Shown here piece after piece: positions 1-7,867 of a stretch of 17,029 bases of DNA. The DNA is from CAYZIC01 sp964478335 (GTDB taxonomy: Bacteria; Verrucomicrobiota; Kiritimatiellia; RFP12; DVOR01). A program made the position numbers and the translations under genes. How positions within the stretch are numbered: the stretch's first letter is position 1; each line of letters begins with the position of its first letter. The stretch is taken from contig CAYZIC010000048.1 of NCBI GenBank assembly GCA_964478335.1, forward strand, positions 1-17,029, given 5' to 3'. The notes under the pieces were generated by a model. That model was not told where the DNA came from. It did no database searches and was given only the letters and a program-made list of their open reading frames with translations.

Positions 1-169
1 CAACTTTTTCAAGTGCGACATCTATTATTGCAGGTTTCAGGGGAAGCTTTTGGGCGTTTTATTATAGTATAGAGTGAGTTTTGACTTGCAAGGCTTAGCG
101 CTTTTTGCTACTCTATCAGACATCTATTTGGAATTGACTCTAAGCTACTCTCTTATAAGGATACCCGTA
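1..169. other. Left-edge non-coding stretch / 5' region of the pncC operon
   Basis: All three + frames are open from base 1 but stop by about base 76, so the 3' end of an upstream gene could lie here; nothing in those short peptides is recognisable. Bases 57-73 are AT-rich, and TTGACT occurs at 81-86 and 134-139, but neither has a good -10 hexamer at 16-18 bases. I therefore do not name a promoter, although the operon's promoter may well lie here or just outside the window. Confidence 0.4.
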
Positions 170-700
170 ATGAATCCGAATGGCGCTAATCTACCTCTAA
201 CCAAGACTGCCGAGGCGGTTTTGGTGGCGTGTCGTGCGCACGGATTAACCATGGCAACGGCGGAATCATGCACGGGAGGGCGCATCGCGGGCACGCTGAC
301 AGCCTGCGCTGGGGCCTCGGAGGTCTTTGTCGGGGGACTGATTACCTATTCTAATGAGATGAAAGAAACCCTCTTGGGGGTGGATCATGCGTTGTTGGAG
401 CAATTCGGTGCGGTGAGTGAACCCGTAGCCGAGGCGATGGCGCGTGGAGCGAAGCGTGTGACGGGTGCGGACATCGCAGTGGCGGTGACGGGTATCGCTG
501 GACCTGGTGGCGGTTCGCCTGACAAGCCGGTGGGCTTGGTCTATACGTCGGTGGCGACTGACGAGGTCGTAATCACGCAAGAAAACCATTTTAGTGGATC
601 TCGTGAAGCTGTTCGGGATGCCACCATTTTAACTGTGTTGGAGATGATTCTCCACTGTTTTAAGCTGAAGGAGCAAGGTTATGCAACCACAAGAAATTGA
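170..700 (+). CDS. pncC: Nicotinamide-nucleotide amidohydrolase PncC (CinA C-terminal domain family)
   Basis: Predicted to deamidate nicotinamide mononucleotide to nicotinate mononucleotide in the cytoplasm, recycling NMN into NAD synthesis. The 176-residue protein is a stand-alone CinA C-terminal domain; the N-terminal molybdopterin-binding half of full CinA is absent. Family motifs visible are TAESCTGG at residues 30-37 (Ser33 is the expected catalytic serine), YSNEMK at 60-65, TGIAGPGGG at 107-115 and FSGSR at 141-145. I chose the ATG at 170, which has AAGG 9 bases upstream and gives the normal family length. A GTG at 74 would add 32 residues unlike the family. The 3' end overlaps ilvE by 20 bases, so the two are probably translationally coupled. 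It is the first visible gene of an eight-gene + strand unit. Function follows from the family. Confidence 0.88.
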   Translation: MNPNGANLPLTKTAEAVLVACRAHGLTMATAESCTGGRIAGTLTACAGASEVFVGGLITYSNEMKETLLGVDHALLEQFGAVSEPVAEAMARGAKRVTGADIAVAVTGIAGPGGGSPDKPVGLVYTSVATDEVVITQENHFSGSREAVRDATILTVLEMILHCFKLKEQGYATTRN

Positions 701-1700
701 TTGGTCAAGTCTCGGGTTTAGTTATATGCCGACGCGTTGTCACATTCGCTTTCGTTGGAGCGATGGCGCGTGGGATAATGGTGAATTGGTAGAATCGGAC
801 ACGATCAATATGAGCATCGCAGCTGCTTGCTTGCATTATGGACAAGAGGCTTTTGAGGGTATGAAAGCCTTTCGCTGCAAGGATGGCAAAGTGCGCGTCT
901 TTCGTCCGCGGGCGAATGCGGAGCGGATGTATCGCACTGCAGAGCGCACCCGCATGGCACCTGTGCCAGTGGAGCTTTTTGTCGACGCGGTGAAACGTGT
1001 GATTCGCGCAAATGAAGACTACGTACCGCCGTATGGTACGGGTGGATCGCTCTACATCCGTCCTCTGCTTTTGGGCACCGGGCCGCAGATTGGCGTGGCA
1101 CCGGCATCGGAATACACCTTTATCGTGATGGTGATGCCAGTTGGCAATTACTACAAGGGTGGCATCAAGCCTGTGCGCGCTATCATCCTTGACGAATATG
1201 ATCGTGCGGCTCCTAATGGCATGGGCGATGTCAAGGTCGGTGGCAACTATGCCGCCTCTCTCTATGCCCACGAAAAGGCTAAGGAGATGGGTTTCCCGGT
1301 CGAACTCTACCTCGATGCAAAGGAACACAAGTACGTCGAGGAATTCGCGACATCAAATTTCATTGGCGTGAAGAAAGACGGGACCTTTGCGACAGTGTTG
1401 TCTCACTCCGTGCTACCGAGCGTAACCAATAATTCTCTGCAGCAGATTGCCGCTGACATGGGTATGCCCGTGGAAGTCCGCCCGATCCCCTACATCGAAT
1501 TGCCCGAATTCGCCGAAATCGGTGCCTGCGGTACCGCGGTGGTCGTGACGCCTGTCTACGAGATCATTCGTGGCAATGACAAGATCGATGTCGGATCGAG
1601 CACAGAGTGCGGGCCTACATTACTCAAGCTCTACCACCAAATGCAGGCCATCCAATATGGTGAAGCACCTGATACGCACGGCTGGTGCGAAGAAATCTAA
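681..1700 (+). CDS. ilvE: Branched-chain amino acid aminotransferase
   Basis: A PLP-dependent fold-type IV transaminase that interconverts the 2-oxo acids of valine, leucine and isoleucine with glutamate. It has 339 residues, as expected for the longer BCAT form that resembles eukaryotic enzymes. YGQEAFEGMKAFR is at 53-65 and FRPRANAERM at 74-83. The PLP lysine should be Lys185 in GDVKVGGNYA (182-191). The EEFATSNF segment (220-227) holds the acid that contacts the cofactor, and GACGTAVVVTPV (281-292) matches the phosphate-binding turn. The start at 681 has AAGGAG (668-673) 7 bases upstream, inside the end of pncC. It lies 44 bases before ilvB, placing the last step of valine, leucine and isoleucine synthesis beside the first committed enzyme. 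No leader peptide or attenuator is visible between them. Confidence 0.95.
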   Translation: MQPQEIDWSSLGFSYMPTRCHIRFRWSDGAWDNGELVESDTINMSIAAACLHYGQEAFEGMKAFRCKDGKVRVFRPRANAERMYRTAERTRMAPVPVELFVDAVKRVIRANEDYVPPYGTGGSLYIRPLLLGTGPQIGVAPASEYTFIVMVMPVGNYYKGGIKPVRAIILDEYDRAAPNGMGDVKVGGNYAASLYAHEKAKEMGFPVELYLDAKEHKYVEEFATSNFIGVKKDGTFATVLSHSVLPSVTNNSLQQIAADMGMPVEVRPIPYIELPEFAEIGACGTAVVVTPVYEIIRGNDKIDVGSSTECGPTLLKLYHQMQAIQYGEAPDTHGWCEEI

Positions 1701-1744
1701 AGCCAGCATCATAAAAAAACATACCTCAGACTAAAGGAACTACC

Positions 1745-3505
1745 ATGACTACAACTCCCGCATCAAAAGGCAGAACCGGCGCACAATGTGTGATCGACGG
1801 GTTGCTCAATGCAGGTTGCGAGGTGCTTTTCGGATACCCCGGTGGCACTGTAATCGATATTTTTGACTGTCTCTATCAGGCACCTTTGCAATTTGTATTG
1901 CCTCGCCACGAACAGGGCGGTGTCCACATGGCTGACGGCTATGCTCGTGCAACGGGCAAGGTCGGCTGCGCATTGGTGACTTCTGGGCCTGGCGTGACTA
2001 ATGCGGTGACGGGTTTGGCGACGGCGATGATGGATGGGGTGCCTTTGGTCTTGATCTGTGGACAGGTGCCGATGAGCTTGATCGGCACGGATGCTTTCCA
2101 AGAAGCCGACACCACAGGCATCACGCGTAGCGTCACGAAGCACAATTTCTTGGTGCACTCGGTCGATGAATTGCCGCGCACGATTGCGGAGGCTTTTTAC
2201 ATCGCTAAGTCGGGTAAACCTGGCCCTGTCTTAATTGACATTCCTAAGAATGTCCAGCAAGCGATCACCTTCGAGCCCGATGTGCAAGAGGTGTCGATCC
2301 CTGCCTATGTGCCTTGCGAAATGCCCTCTGATGCGGACGTACAGCGTCTGGCAGATGCGCTCAATAGCGCCCATCGCCCCGTGCTCTATGTCGGTGGTGG
2401 AGCGATCTCCTCGCGCAGTACTGACATCCTCAAAAAGATCGCGGAGGACTTTGAGATCCCCGTTTGCACGACCTTGATGGGCTTGGGGGCTTTTCCGGAG
2501 ACTCACCCGATGTCAATCTGGATGGTCGGCATGCATGGCAGTGTGGCAGCCAACCAAGCGATCTCGCAATCGGATATGGTCTTTGCTGCGGGGGCGCGTT
2601 TTGATGACCGCGTCACGGGCAAAACGGCCGAATTCGCCAAAGCTAAGCTCGTAGCTCACATCGATATTGACCGATCTTCCCTCGGTAAAAACATTCCGAC
2701 AGACATCGCTCTCTGCGGTGATTTGCGCATGACACTCGAACGCCTCTACCCGCTCTTGAAAAAGGCCGAGCGCACAGCGTGGCTTGAGCAGATTAAGTTT
2801 TGGAAGCAAGCAAAGCCTGCGATGTACTTGCCTCGCAAGGACAAGCTCTTGCAGCCCCAGGCCGTGATCGAAGCAATCGACCGCGTCTCCAATGGTGGAG
2901 CCACGATCGTGACCGACGTGGGACAAAACCAAATGTGGTCGGCGCAGTTTTACCGTCACACCACGCCGCGTCGATTCATCTCGTCAGGTGGGTTGGGTAC
3001 GATGGGATTTGGTGTACCAGCGGCTATCGGCGCGCAAATGGGTACGCCAGAGGCTTTGGTCGTCTCGGTTTCGGGCGATGGCGGTGTGCAGATGAATATC
3101 CAAGAGCTCGTCGTCGCGGTGGAACACAAACTACCCGTCAACTTTATCATTCTCAACAACAGCCACTTGGGCATGGTGCGTCAATGGCAGGAGATCTTTT
3201 ATGGTAAGCGCTATTCCGCAACGACCCTGACACCCAATAACCGCCAGGACAATGAGCACATCACCTGTGCCGACGAAGCGCCCCAGTACTTGCCCGATTT
3301 CATCAAGGTCGCCGAGGCCTATGGCGCTCGCGCCAAGCGTGTCTGCACCCTAGAGGAAACGGAAAAGGTCTTGGCCGAGGCATTCTCCAGCCCCGAGCCC
3401 TGGGTGATCGAGTGCATCGTCGCCCCTGACGAAAACGTCTTGCCGATGGTGCCACCGGGTGCAACCCTCGCAGACATGATCCTCTCAACCGGTTCACATG
3501 ACTAA
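1745..3505 (+). CDS. ilvB: Acetolactate synthase, large (catalytic) subunit
   Basis: A ThDP-dependent enzyme that condenses two pyruvates to acetolactate, or pyruvate with 2-oxobutyrate, the first common step of branched-chain amino acid synthesis. It has 586 residues with the usual three domains. Glu56 in RHEQGGVHMADGYARA is the expected ThDP-activating glutamate. The central FAD-binding domain includes GARFDDRVTGK (283-293), and the ThDP/Mg motif runs from GDGG (444-447) to NN (471-472), followed by LGMVRQWQ (475-482). The C terminus ends in the typical PMVPPGATL stretch (567-575). AAAGGA lies 6 bases before the ATG. ilvH follows after 16 bases, matching the subunit pair. Oddity: about 25 residues separate RYS (489-491) from PDF (517-519), where I recall fewer than ten in most homologues. 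This suggests a surface insertion near residues 495-514. Confidence 0.96.
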   Translation: MTTTPASKGRTGAQCVIDGLLNAGCEVLFGYPGGTVIDIFDCLYQAPLQFVLPRHEQGGVHMADGYARATGKVGCALVTSGPGVTNAVTGLATAMMDGVPLVLICGQVPMSLIGTDAFQEADTTGITRSVTKHNFLVHSVDELPRTIAEAFYIAKSGKPGPVLIDIPKNVQQAITFEPDVQEVSIPAYVPCEMPSDADVQRLADALNSAHRPVLYVGGGAISSRSTDILKKIAEDFEIPVCTTLMGLGAFPETHPMSIWMVGMHGSVAANQAISQSDMVFAAGARFDDRVTGKTAEFAKAKLVAHIDIDRSSLGKNIPTDIALCGDLRMTLERLYPLLKKAERTAWLEQIKFWKQAKPAMYLPRKDKLLQPQAVIEAIDRVSNGGATIVTDVGQNQMWSAQFYRHTTPRRFISSGGLGTMGFGVPAAIGAQMGTPEALVVSVSGDGGVQMNIQELVVAVEHKLPVNFIILNNSHLGMVRQWQEIFYGKRYSATTLTPNNRQDNEHITCADEAPQYLPDFIKVAEAYGARAKRVCTLEETEKVLAEAFSSPEPWVIECIVAPDENVLPMVPPGATLADMILSTGSHD

Positions 3506-3508
3506 TCC

Positions 3509-3513
3509 AGGAG
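3509..3513 (+). promoter_or_regulatory. Ribosome binding site deciding the ilvH start
   Basis: AGGAG sits 8 bases before the ATG at 3522. A second in-frame ATG at 3498 would overlap the end of ilvB, has no such site, and would add 8 residues (MTNPGDLP) ahead of the family-typical N terminus. The 3522 start is preferred. Confidence 0.8.
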
Positions 3514-3521
3514 ATTTACCA

Positions 3522-4001
3522 ATGAAGAAAAACATCATCAATGTTATGGTTGAGAATCGTCCCGGTGTGTTAGCGCGCATCGTGGGATTGATCTCTGGTC
3601 GCGGGTACAATATCGAAACCCTCAACGTCGGCCCGACGCAGCGCCCCAACGTTTCCAAAATGACCATCACGGTCGCTGGTGACGATGCGGTCATCGCTCA
3701 GGTCACCGAACAGCTCGCCAAGCAAATCGACGTCTATCGCGTCAACAATGTCACCTCTAAGCCCCACATCGACCGTGAAGTCTTGCTGATCAAGATCTCC
3801 ACTGTCAATACAGGCCGTGCTGCCATTATCGAAGTCGCCATGCTCTTTGGCTCTAAGGTCGTCGGCGTCACCCCAGACACTCTCACGATCCAAATGGTCG
3901 GCTCACAGATGCAGGTCGATCAATTCCTAACGATGTTGCAGCCATTTGACATCGTTGATCTATCGCGATCTGGTACGATCGCGGTAGTGCAAGAACACTA
4001 A
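3522..4001 (+). CDS. ilvH: Acetolactate synthase, small (regulatory) subunit
   Basis: The regulatory partner of IlvB; it stimulates the catalytic subunit and carries valine feedback control. It has 159 residues: an N-terminal ACT domain (about 4-75) and the C-terminal small-subunit domain (about 80-157). The residues corresponding to the E. coli IlvH valine site, recalled as Asn11, Gly14 and Asn29, appear intact here as Asn12, Gly15 and Asn30 in ENRPGVLARI and GRGYNIETL. Valine inhibition is therefore probably kept. The gene sits 16 bases after ilvB and 13 before aroE with its own AGGAG site. The name ilvN would be equally acceptable; the two cannot be told apart by sequence alone. Confidence 0.95.
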   Translation: MKKNIINVMVENRPGVLARIVGLISGRGYNIETLNVGPTQRPNVSKMTITVAGDDAVIAQVTEQLAKQIDVYRVNNVTSKPHIDREVLLIKISTVNTGRAAIIEVAMLFGSKVVGVTPDTLTIQMVGSQMQVDQFLTMLQPFDIVDLSRSGTIAVVQEH

Positions 4002-4014
4002 ACCCAAGGACTTC

Positions 4015-4875
4015 ATGAACAAGTTTGCCGTAATCGGTCACCCAATCGATCATTCCTTTTCGCCCGTGATGCACGAGGCTTCCTTTAAACAAGTCGGCTT
4101 TAGCGGCTCTTACGAAAAGATCGATGTCACCCACGACGATCTCCCTGCGCTCCTGGATCGCCTCCAAGCGGAGGGCTATCGCGGGATCAATGTGACCATT
4201 CCTCACAAACAAAACGTCCTCTCCTATCTCGACACGCTCAGCCCAGAGGCTGAGCAGCTCAGCTCGGTCAACACGATCACCTTTGGAGCAGATGGCTTGC
4301 GCCATGGATCAAATAGTGATGCACCGGGCTTTATCCTTGCAGCCAAGCAGGTCTTGGGCTACGAGGCAGCTGGCACGACGGTGGCGATTCTCGGTTGTGG
4401 TGGCGTGGGACGAGCAATTGCCTTGACGCTGGCTGAGCATGGCGTGCACGCGCTCATCCTCATCGACGCCTACTGTAGTGATGCGGCACTCGCCCTGCAG
4501 ATCGAGTGCAAAAGCTTCTACCCCAAGGTCAAAACAACCTGCATCACCGACCGCGCGGCAATCACACAAGCTCTCTTGGCTCCAGCTACGCTCATCGTCC
4601 AGGGGACACCATCAGGACTCGACATGTGTCCTGCGCCGGCTCTCATGCGTGACTGCTTTACGCCAGGGCAGCAACTCTTTGATGTGGTCGTCTGCCCAAC
4701 CTCCCTCGAAACCCCAACCATGCGAGAAGCCCTTGCTGCTGGCATCGCCTGCACCAATGGCATCCCGCTACTCGTGGCACAAGGTGCCATCTCCTTTAAT
4801 ACGTGGACTGGCCTCTCGGCTGATGAATCGGTCATGACCGAGGCGATCGTTCGCGCCATCTCCCAAGGACACTAA
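4015..4875 (+). CDS. aroE: Shikimate 5-dehydrogenase (AroE family)
   Basis: Reduces 3-dehydroshikimate to shikimate in aromatic amino acid synthesis. It has 286 residues. Substrate-site motifs are present: the SxS pair Ser14/Ser16 in HSFSPVMHE, NVTIPHK ending in catalytic Lys65, Asn86 in SVNT, and GSNSDAPGF (98-106) with Asp102. The nucleotide-binding turn is GCGGVGRA (127-134). Two departures: after the second strand the usual NADP-binding N-R-T/S is replaced by Asp151-Ala-Tyr, and the usual NATxxGM reads QGTPSGL (196-202). Asp at 151 with no arginine suggests NAD may be preferred over NADP; that is inference. The C-terminal NGIPLLVAQGAISF is family-typical. AAGGA lies 4 bases before the ATG. 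No other shikimate gene is in the window. A quinate/shikimate dehydrogenase is the main alternative. Confidence 0.9.
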   Translation: MNKFAVIGHPIDHSFSPVMHEASFKQVGFSGSYEKIDVTHDDLPALLDRLQAEGYRGINVTIPHKQNVLSYLDTLSPEAEQLSSVNTITFGADGLRHGSNSDAPGFILAAKQVLGYEAAGTTVAILGCGGVGRAIALTLAEHGVHALILIDAYCSDAALALQIECKSFYPKVKTTCITDRAAITQALLAPATLIVQGTPSGLDMCPAPALMRDCFTPGQQLFDVVVCPTSLETPTMREALAAGIACTNGIPLLVAQGAISFNTWTGLSADESVMTEAIVRAISQGH

Positions 4876-4880
4876 TCCCC

Positions 4881-5765
4881 ATGAATGCCTGGCTCAGTCA
4901 ACTCACGGACGATTCGCTCGTCAATCTCTTTTGGTTCGCTCTCGTCTACAGCACGCTGATCGGCACGATTGTCGGGAGCTTCCTCAATGTCTGCATCTAT
5001 CGCATTCCGCTTGAGCAATCGGTGGTGAGCCCGGGGTCGCACTGTTTCTCGTGTGGCAATAAGGTGCCATGGTTTTGCAACATCCCAATTCTATCGTGGC
5101 TGGCGCTGCGTGGGAAGTGCTTTTACTGCAAGGCTGAGATCTCGCCGCGCTACCTCTTTGTCGAGGCACTCACGGGGATATTCTTCCTCTTAGCCTTTAT
5201 GCGCTGGGCCAATCCCAACCTCATGGGGATGACGCCGAGTATTGAGGTCTGGTCGATTCCCTATCTGTGGATCATTCTCTCGACGTGGATTTTGGGGACC
5301 TTTGTTGACTTTGACCACTACATCATTCCCAACCGCGTCACGCTCGGCGGCATGGTGATTGGCTTGGTGGGCAGTGCGCTTTTGCCAGAATTTCACGACC
5401 AGACGGTCTGGTTCCTCGGACTGCGCGATAGTGCCATCGGCTTGGCCGTCGGATTTGGCCTGCTCTATGGCGTGGGCATACTGGGCAAATTGATCTTCAA
5501 ACGCGATGCCATGGGTTTTGGCGATGTCAAATGGCTCGGTGCGATGGGTGCGCTCCTCGGCTGGCAAGGTACGCTCTTTATCTTGGTGGGCTCCTCCTTT
5601 GTTGGATCGATTGTGGGCATTACCCTCATGCTCATGCGCAAGGCCGAGAAGAGCTCAATGATACCCTTTGGCCCCTACTTGGCCATTGCTGCGATGGTCT
5701 ACCTCTTTTGGGGCAAAGCCATCATCGCTGGCTACATCAATCTCATCATGCCGCCTGCGCTCTAA
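4881..5765 (+). CDS. pilD: Type IV prepilin leader peptidase / N-methyltransferase
   Basis: An inner-membrane aspartic protease of family A24 that removes the short leader of type IV prepilins or type II secretion pseudopilins and methylates the new N terminus. It has 294 residues with about eight hydrophobic segments. The N-terminal cytoplasmic domain has the two zinc-binding CxxC pairs, Cys55/Cys58 and Cys80/Cys83, seen in the bifunctional form. The protease aspartates are one of Asp143/Asp145 in FVDFDHYIIPN and Asp215 in the GFGD signature (212-215). It starts 5 bases after aroE, with AAGGA (4865-4869) inside the end of that gene. No pilin or secretion genes are in the window, so its substrates must be encoded elsewhere. 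GspO is an equally valid name. Confidence 0.93.
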   Translation: MNAWLSQLTDDSLVNLFWFALVYSTLIGTIVGSFLNVCIYRIPLEQSVVSPGSHCFSCGNKVPWFCNIPILSWLALRGKCFYCKAEISPRYLFVEALTGIFFLLAFMRWANPNLMGMTPSIEVWSIPYLWIILSTWILGTFVDFDHYIIPNRVTLGGMVIGLVGSALLPEFHDQTVWFLGLRDSAIGLAVGFGLLYGVGILGKLIFKRDAMGFGDVKWLGAMGALLGWQGTLFILVGSSFVGSIVGITLMLMRKAEKSSMIPFGPYLAIAAMVYLFWGKAIIAGYINLIMPPAL

Positions 5766-5786
5766 CCTCCCCCATCGAGACTCATC

Positions 5787-6146
5787 ATGGACTACCTTAC
5801 CCTACAAAACCTCGAGGTCACCTGTATCATTGGCGACCGCGATTACGAACGCCTCACCCCGCAAAAGCTCTACTTTGACATTTGCTTAGCGGCCGATCTC
5901 AGTCGCGTTTGCCAGAGCGACCAGCTCTGCGACACGGTCGACTACGTCACCATCATCGATGCGATTCGCGACCACTTGGTCGCCCGCCAGTATCAGATGA
6001 TCGAAGCCGCCGCCCAAGGCGTTGCCGACTGTTGCCTCGCCAATCCTGCCATTCGTGAAGTGACCGTCAGTCTCCGCAAACCTGGCGCCATCCCCGGTGT
6101 CATTGCCGGAGTCACCATCACCCGCGCCCAACCATCCCAACTCTAG
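5787..6146 (+). CDS. folB: Dihydroneopterin aldolase
   Basis: Cleaves dihydroneopterin to 6-hydroxymethyl-dihydropterin and glycolaldehyde in folate synthesis. The 119-residue length is typical. The family pattern is present: IIGDRDYER (14-22) with Glu21, DTVDYVTI (49-56) with Tyr53, YQMIEAAAQ (69-77) with Glu73, and SLRKPGAIPG (95-104) with Lys98, the expected catalytic lysine. Only a weak GAGA (5777-5780) precedes the ATG, so translation may depend on coupling to the prepilin peptidase gene 21 bases upstream. The next gene starts 10 bases downstream. FolX or FolQ-like epimerase activity is possible but less likely given the intact lysine and glutamates. Confidence 0.9.
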   Translation: MDYLTLQNLEVTCIIGDRDYERLTPQKLYFDICLAADLSRVCQSDQLCDTVDYVTIIDAIRDHLVARQYQMIEAAAQGVADCCLANPAIREVTVSLRKPGAIPGVIAGVTITRAQPSQL

Positions 6147-6156
6147 GATCTCCCTC

Positions 6157-7782
6157 ATGCAAATCCCCACCAAAGCCGTTGTTCTCGCCGCAGGCTTGGG
6201 CAACCGTCTACGCCCCATGACCTTGGCCACGCCCAAACCCCTCATGCCGATTTGGAACCGTTCTTTCCTCGATCACACCCTTGACCGCCTGGCCAGCTGG
6301 GGTGTCAAAGCGGTCATGATCAATACCCACCACCTCCAGGAATCCCTCGCCGCTTGGGCGGCGGCCTACAGCGGGCCTCTTCAGATCACCCTCACCCACG
6401 AGCCAACCATCCTCGGCACTGGCGGCGCATTGCGCCCCATGCAGCACTGGCTCGGCGATGAACCCTTTTGGATGGTCAACGGCGACATCGCTTGGGAGGC
6501 AGAGCCCCAACCGCTGCTTGATGCCTTTGAGGCCTCCAACGGTTTTGCTGCCACCTGGCTCGACCCCAAACGCGGCCCCCGCACCGTAGAATGCGACTTC
6601 GCCGGCCGCATCACCAGCTACGCCAGCCCCACCCCAGGCATTCCCCACACCTACACCCTCTGCGGACTCCACCTCCTCAGTCCTGCGGTCATCGGCTACC
6701 TCCCCAAAGAACAAGAGAGCTGCTCAATCGTCGCAGCTTGGGAAGCGGCCATGTTTGACAACCACTTTGTGCGCGCAGCCATTCAGCCCGCCGCCTACTG
6801 GAATGACGGCGGCACCCTCGAGCGCTACTTGGCCATTCATACCGAAACCCAAAAGGCCGCCTCCCCCTACTACGCCCACCACGCCGATCTTCCCCACCCT
6901 CGCCTCAAGGCCATCGCCAAAAAGCTCGGCTACGAACCCCTCGACACCATCTACATCCCCATGGGTAAACGTGGCTCCCAACGAGAGTTCTGGCGTTTGG
7001 TCTGCGGCAAAAAGTGCGCCGTCGCGATCTTCTTCAGCCCAGAGCGCCCCGACAACACCCGTTATGCCGCAACCACTCGCATCTTAACCGACGCCAAGGT
7101 GGCTGTGCCAGCTTGCCTCGCCTACAATGCCACGCAGCATGAGATCGTCCTCCAAGACCTCGGTGACGATTCCCTCGAGAGCCGCCTCAATGCCAAGCCC
7201 ATCCTCGATGAACACCTTCCCGAGCCTACGCCCCTCGACCTCGCCCCCATCGGCACCCTCTTGGCCAAGTTTCACCAAGTCACCCCCGGCCGCACGCGCC
7301 TCGAGCCCCCCATGGATGCAGACTTGCTCCGCTGGGAACACAGCCTCTACGCCGACCACTGCTCCCCCTTTACCCCCGCGCAACAAACCCAGCTCGACCA
7401 AATCGTGCAGACCCTGAACGCACAGCCCCAAGTCCTAATTCACCGCGACTGCCAATCGAGCAACATCATCTATTATAAGGATGCGCCCTACTTCATTGAC
7501 TACCAAGGCATGCGCAAAGGCCCCGCCGCCTACGACCTCGCCTCACTCGTCTATGACCCCTACGTCGACTACACCGGCGCCCAGCGCGAAACCCTCATTG
7601 CCGCCTACTGCGCTGCAACTGGCGACGAAACCATTCGTGCCATCCTCCCCGCAGCCGGCATTCAGCGCCTCATCCAAGCCATCGGCGCCTTTCACCGCCT
7701 CGTCTCCGTCGGCCAAACCCGCTTTGCCCAGTACATCCCCAAAGCCCAAGCCTCCCTCAAAGCCCTTGGCTTCGTCAACTAA
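6157..7782 (+). CDS. Fused sugar-1-phosphate nucleotidyltransferase (MurU-like) and sugar kinase (AmgK-like)
   Basis: A 541-residue two-domain protein. Residues 1 to about 235 form an NTP-transferase domain: signature LAAGLGNRLRP (10-20) with TPKP (25-28), GTGGALRPM (87-95), NGD (108-110) for metal binding, and YWNDGGTLERY (214-224), which resembles the WxDxGTLER end of MurU. Residues from about 265 form an aminoglycoside-phosphotransferase-type kinase: SQREFWR (274-280), VLQDLGDDSL (331-340), catalytic HRDCQSSN (429-436), metal Asp448 in FIDYQ, and GPAAYDLASLVYDPY (455-469), close to AmgK. In Pseudomonas AmgK phosphorylates N-acetylmuramate at C1 and MurU makes UDP-MurNAc from it, bypassing early, fosfomycin-sensitive steps; here one chain would do both. 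I chose ATG 6157, with AGGA 8 bases upstream; the in-frame ATG 6097 lies inside folB. A LicC-LicA-like choline enzyme is the main alternative. Confidence 0.8.
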   Translation: MQIPTKAVVLAAGLGNRLRPMTLATPKPLMPIWNRSFLDHTLDRLASWGVKAVMINTHHLQESLAAWAAAYSGPLQITLTHEPTILGTGGALRPMQHWLGDEPFWMVNGDIAWEAEPQPLLDAFEASNGFAATWLDPKRGPRTVECDFAGRITSYASPTPGIPHTYTLCGLHLLSPAVIGYLPKEQESCSIVAAWEAAMFDNHFVRAAIQPAAYWNDGGTLERYLAIHTETQKAASPYYAHHADLPHPRLKAIAKKLGYEPLDTIYIPMGKRGSQREFWRLVCGKKCAVAIFFSPERPDNTRYAATTRILTDAKVAVPACLAYNATQHEIVLQDLGDDSLESRLNAKPILDEHLPEPTPLDLAPIGTLLAKFHQVTPGRTRLEPPMDADLLRWEHSLYADHCSPFTPAQQTQLDQIVQTLNAQPQVLIHRDCQSSNIIYYKDAPYFIDYQGMRKGPAAYDLASLVYDPYVDYTGAQRETLIAAYCAATGDETIRAILPAAGIQRLIQAIGAFHRLVSVGQTRFAQYIPKAQASLKALGFVN

Positions 7783-7800
7783 CTGCGCAGACCAAAGACG

Positions 7801-7841
7801 AAAAAGGCCTCACACGCCGTAGCGTGTGAAGCCTTTTTTTT
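7801..7841. terminator. Two-way rho-independent terminator between the + strand operon and katA
   Basis: Arms 7801-7817 and 7822-7838 pair over 17 positions with one mismatch around a CGTA loop. The core is CACACGC/GCGTGTG, with GGC/GCC further out. An A run forms the left base and a T run (7834-7841) the right base, so it can stop transcripts from both converging genes. Confidence 0.93.
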
Positions 7842-7867
7842 GGGGGGGTAGCGGTTGCCAGAGGCTA

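Noticed and set aside
1..21. Possible divergent gene start on the - strand (ATG at 21 reading MSHLKKL)
   Set aside because: No SD site, and only seven codons are visible; it cannot be supported.
74..169. GTG start giving a 208-residue PncC
   Set aside because: The extra 32 residues are hydrophobic and unlike the family. ATG 170 has a proper SD site and yields the normal length.
4236..4255. Perfect 8-bp stem-loop (GCTCAGCC/GGCTGAGC) in aroE
   Set aside because: It is inside coding sequence with no T run, and the codons make a family-typical segment (LSPEAEQL). Probably chance.
6097..6156. Upstream in-frame start for the nucleotidyltransferase-kinase
   Set aside because: It lies within folB and adds 20 proline-rich residues ahead of the nucleotide-binding strand. 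ATG 6157 has AGGA at good spacing.
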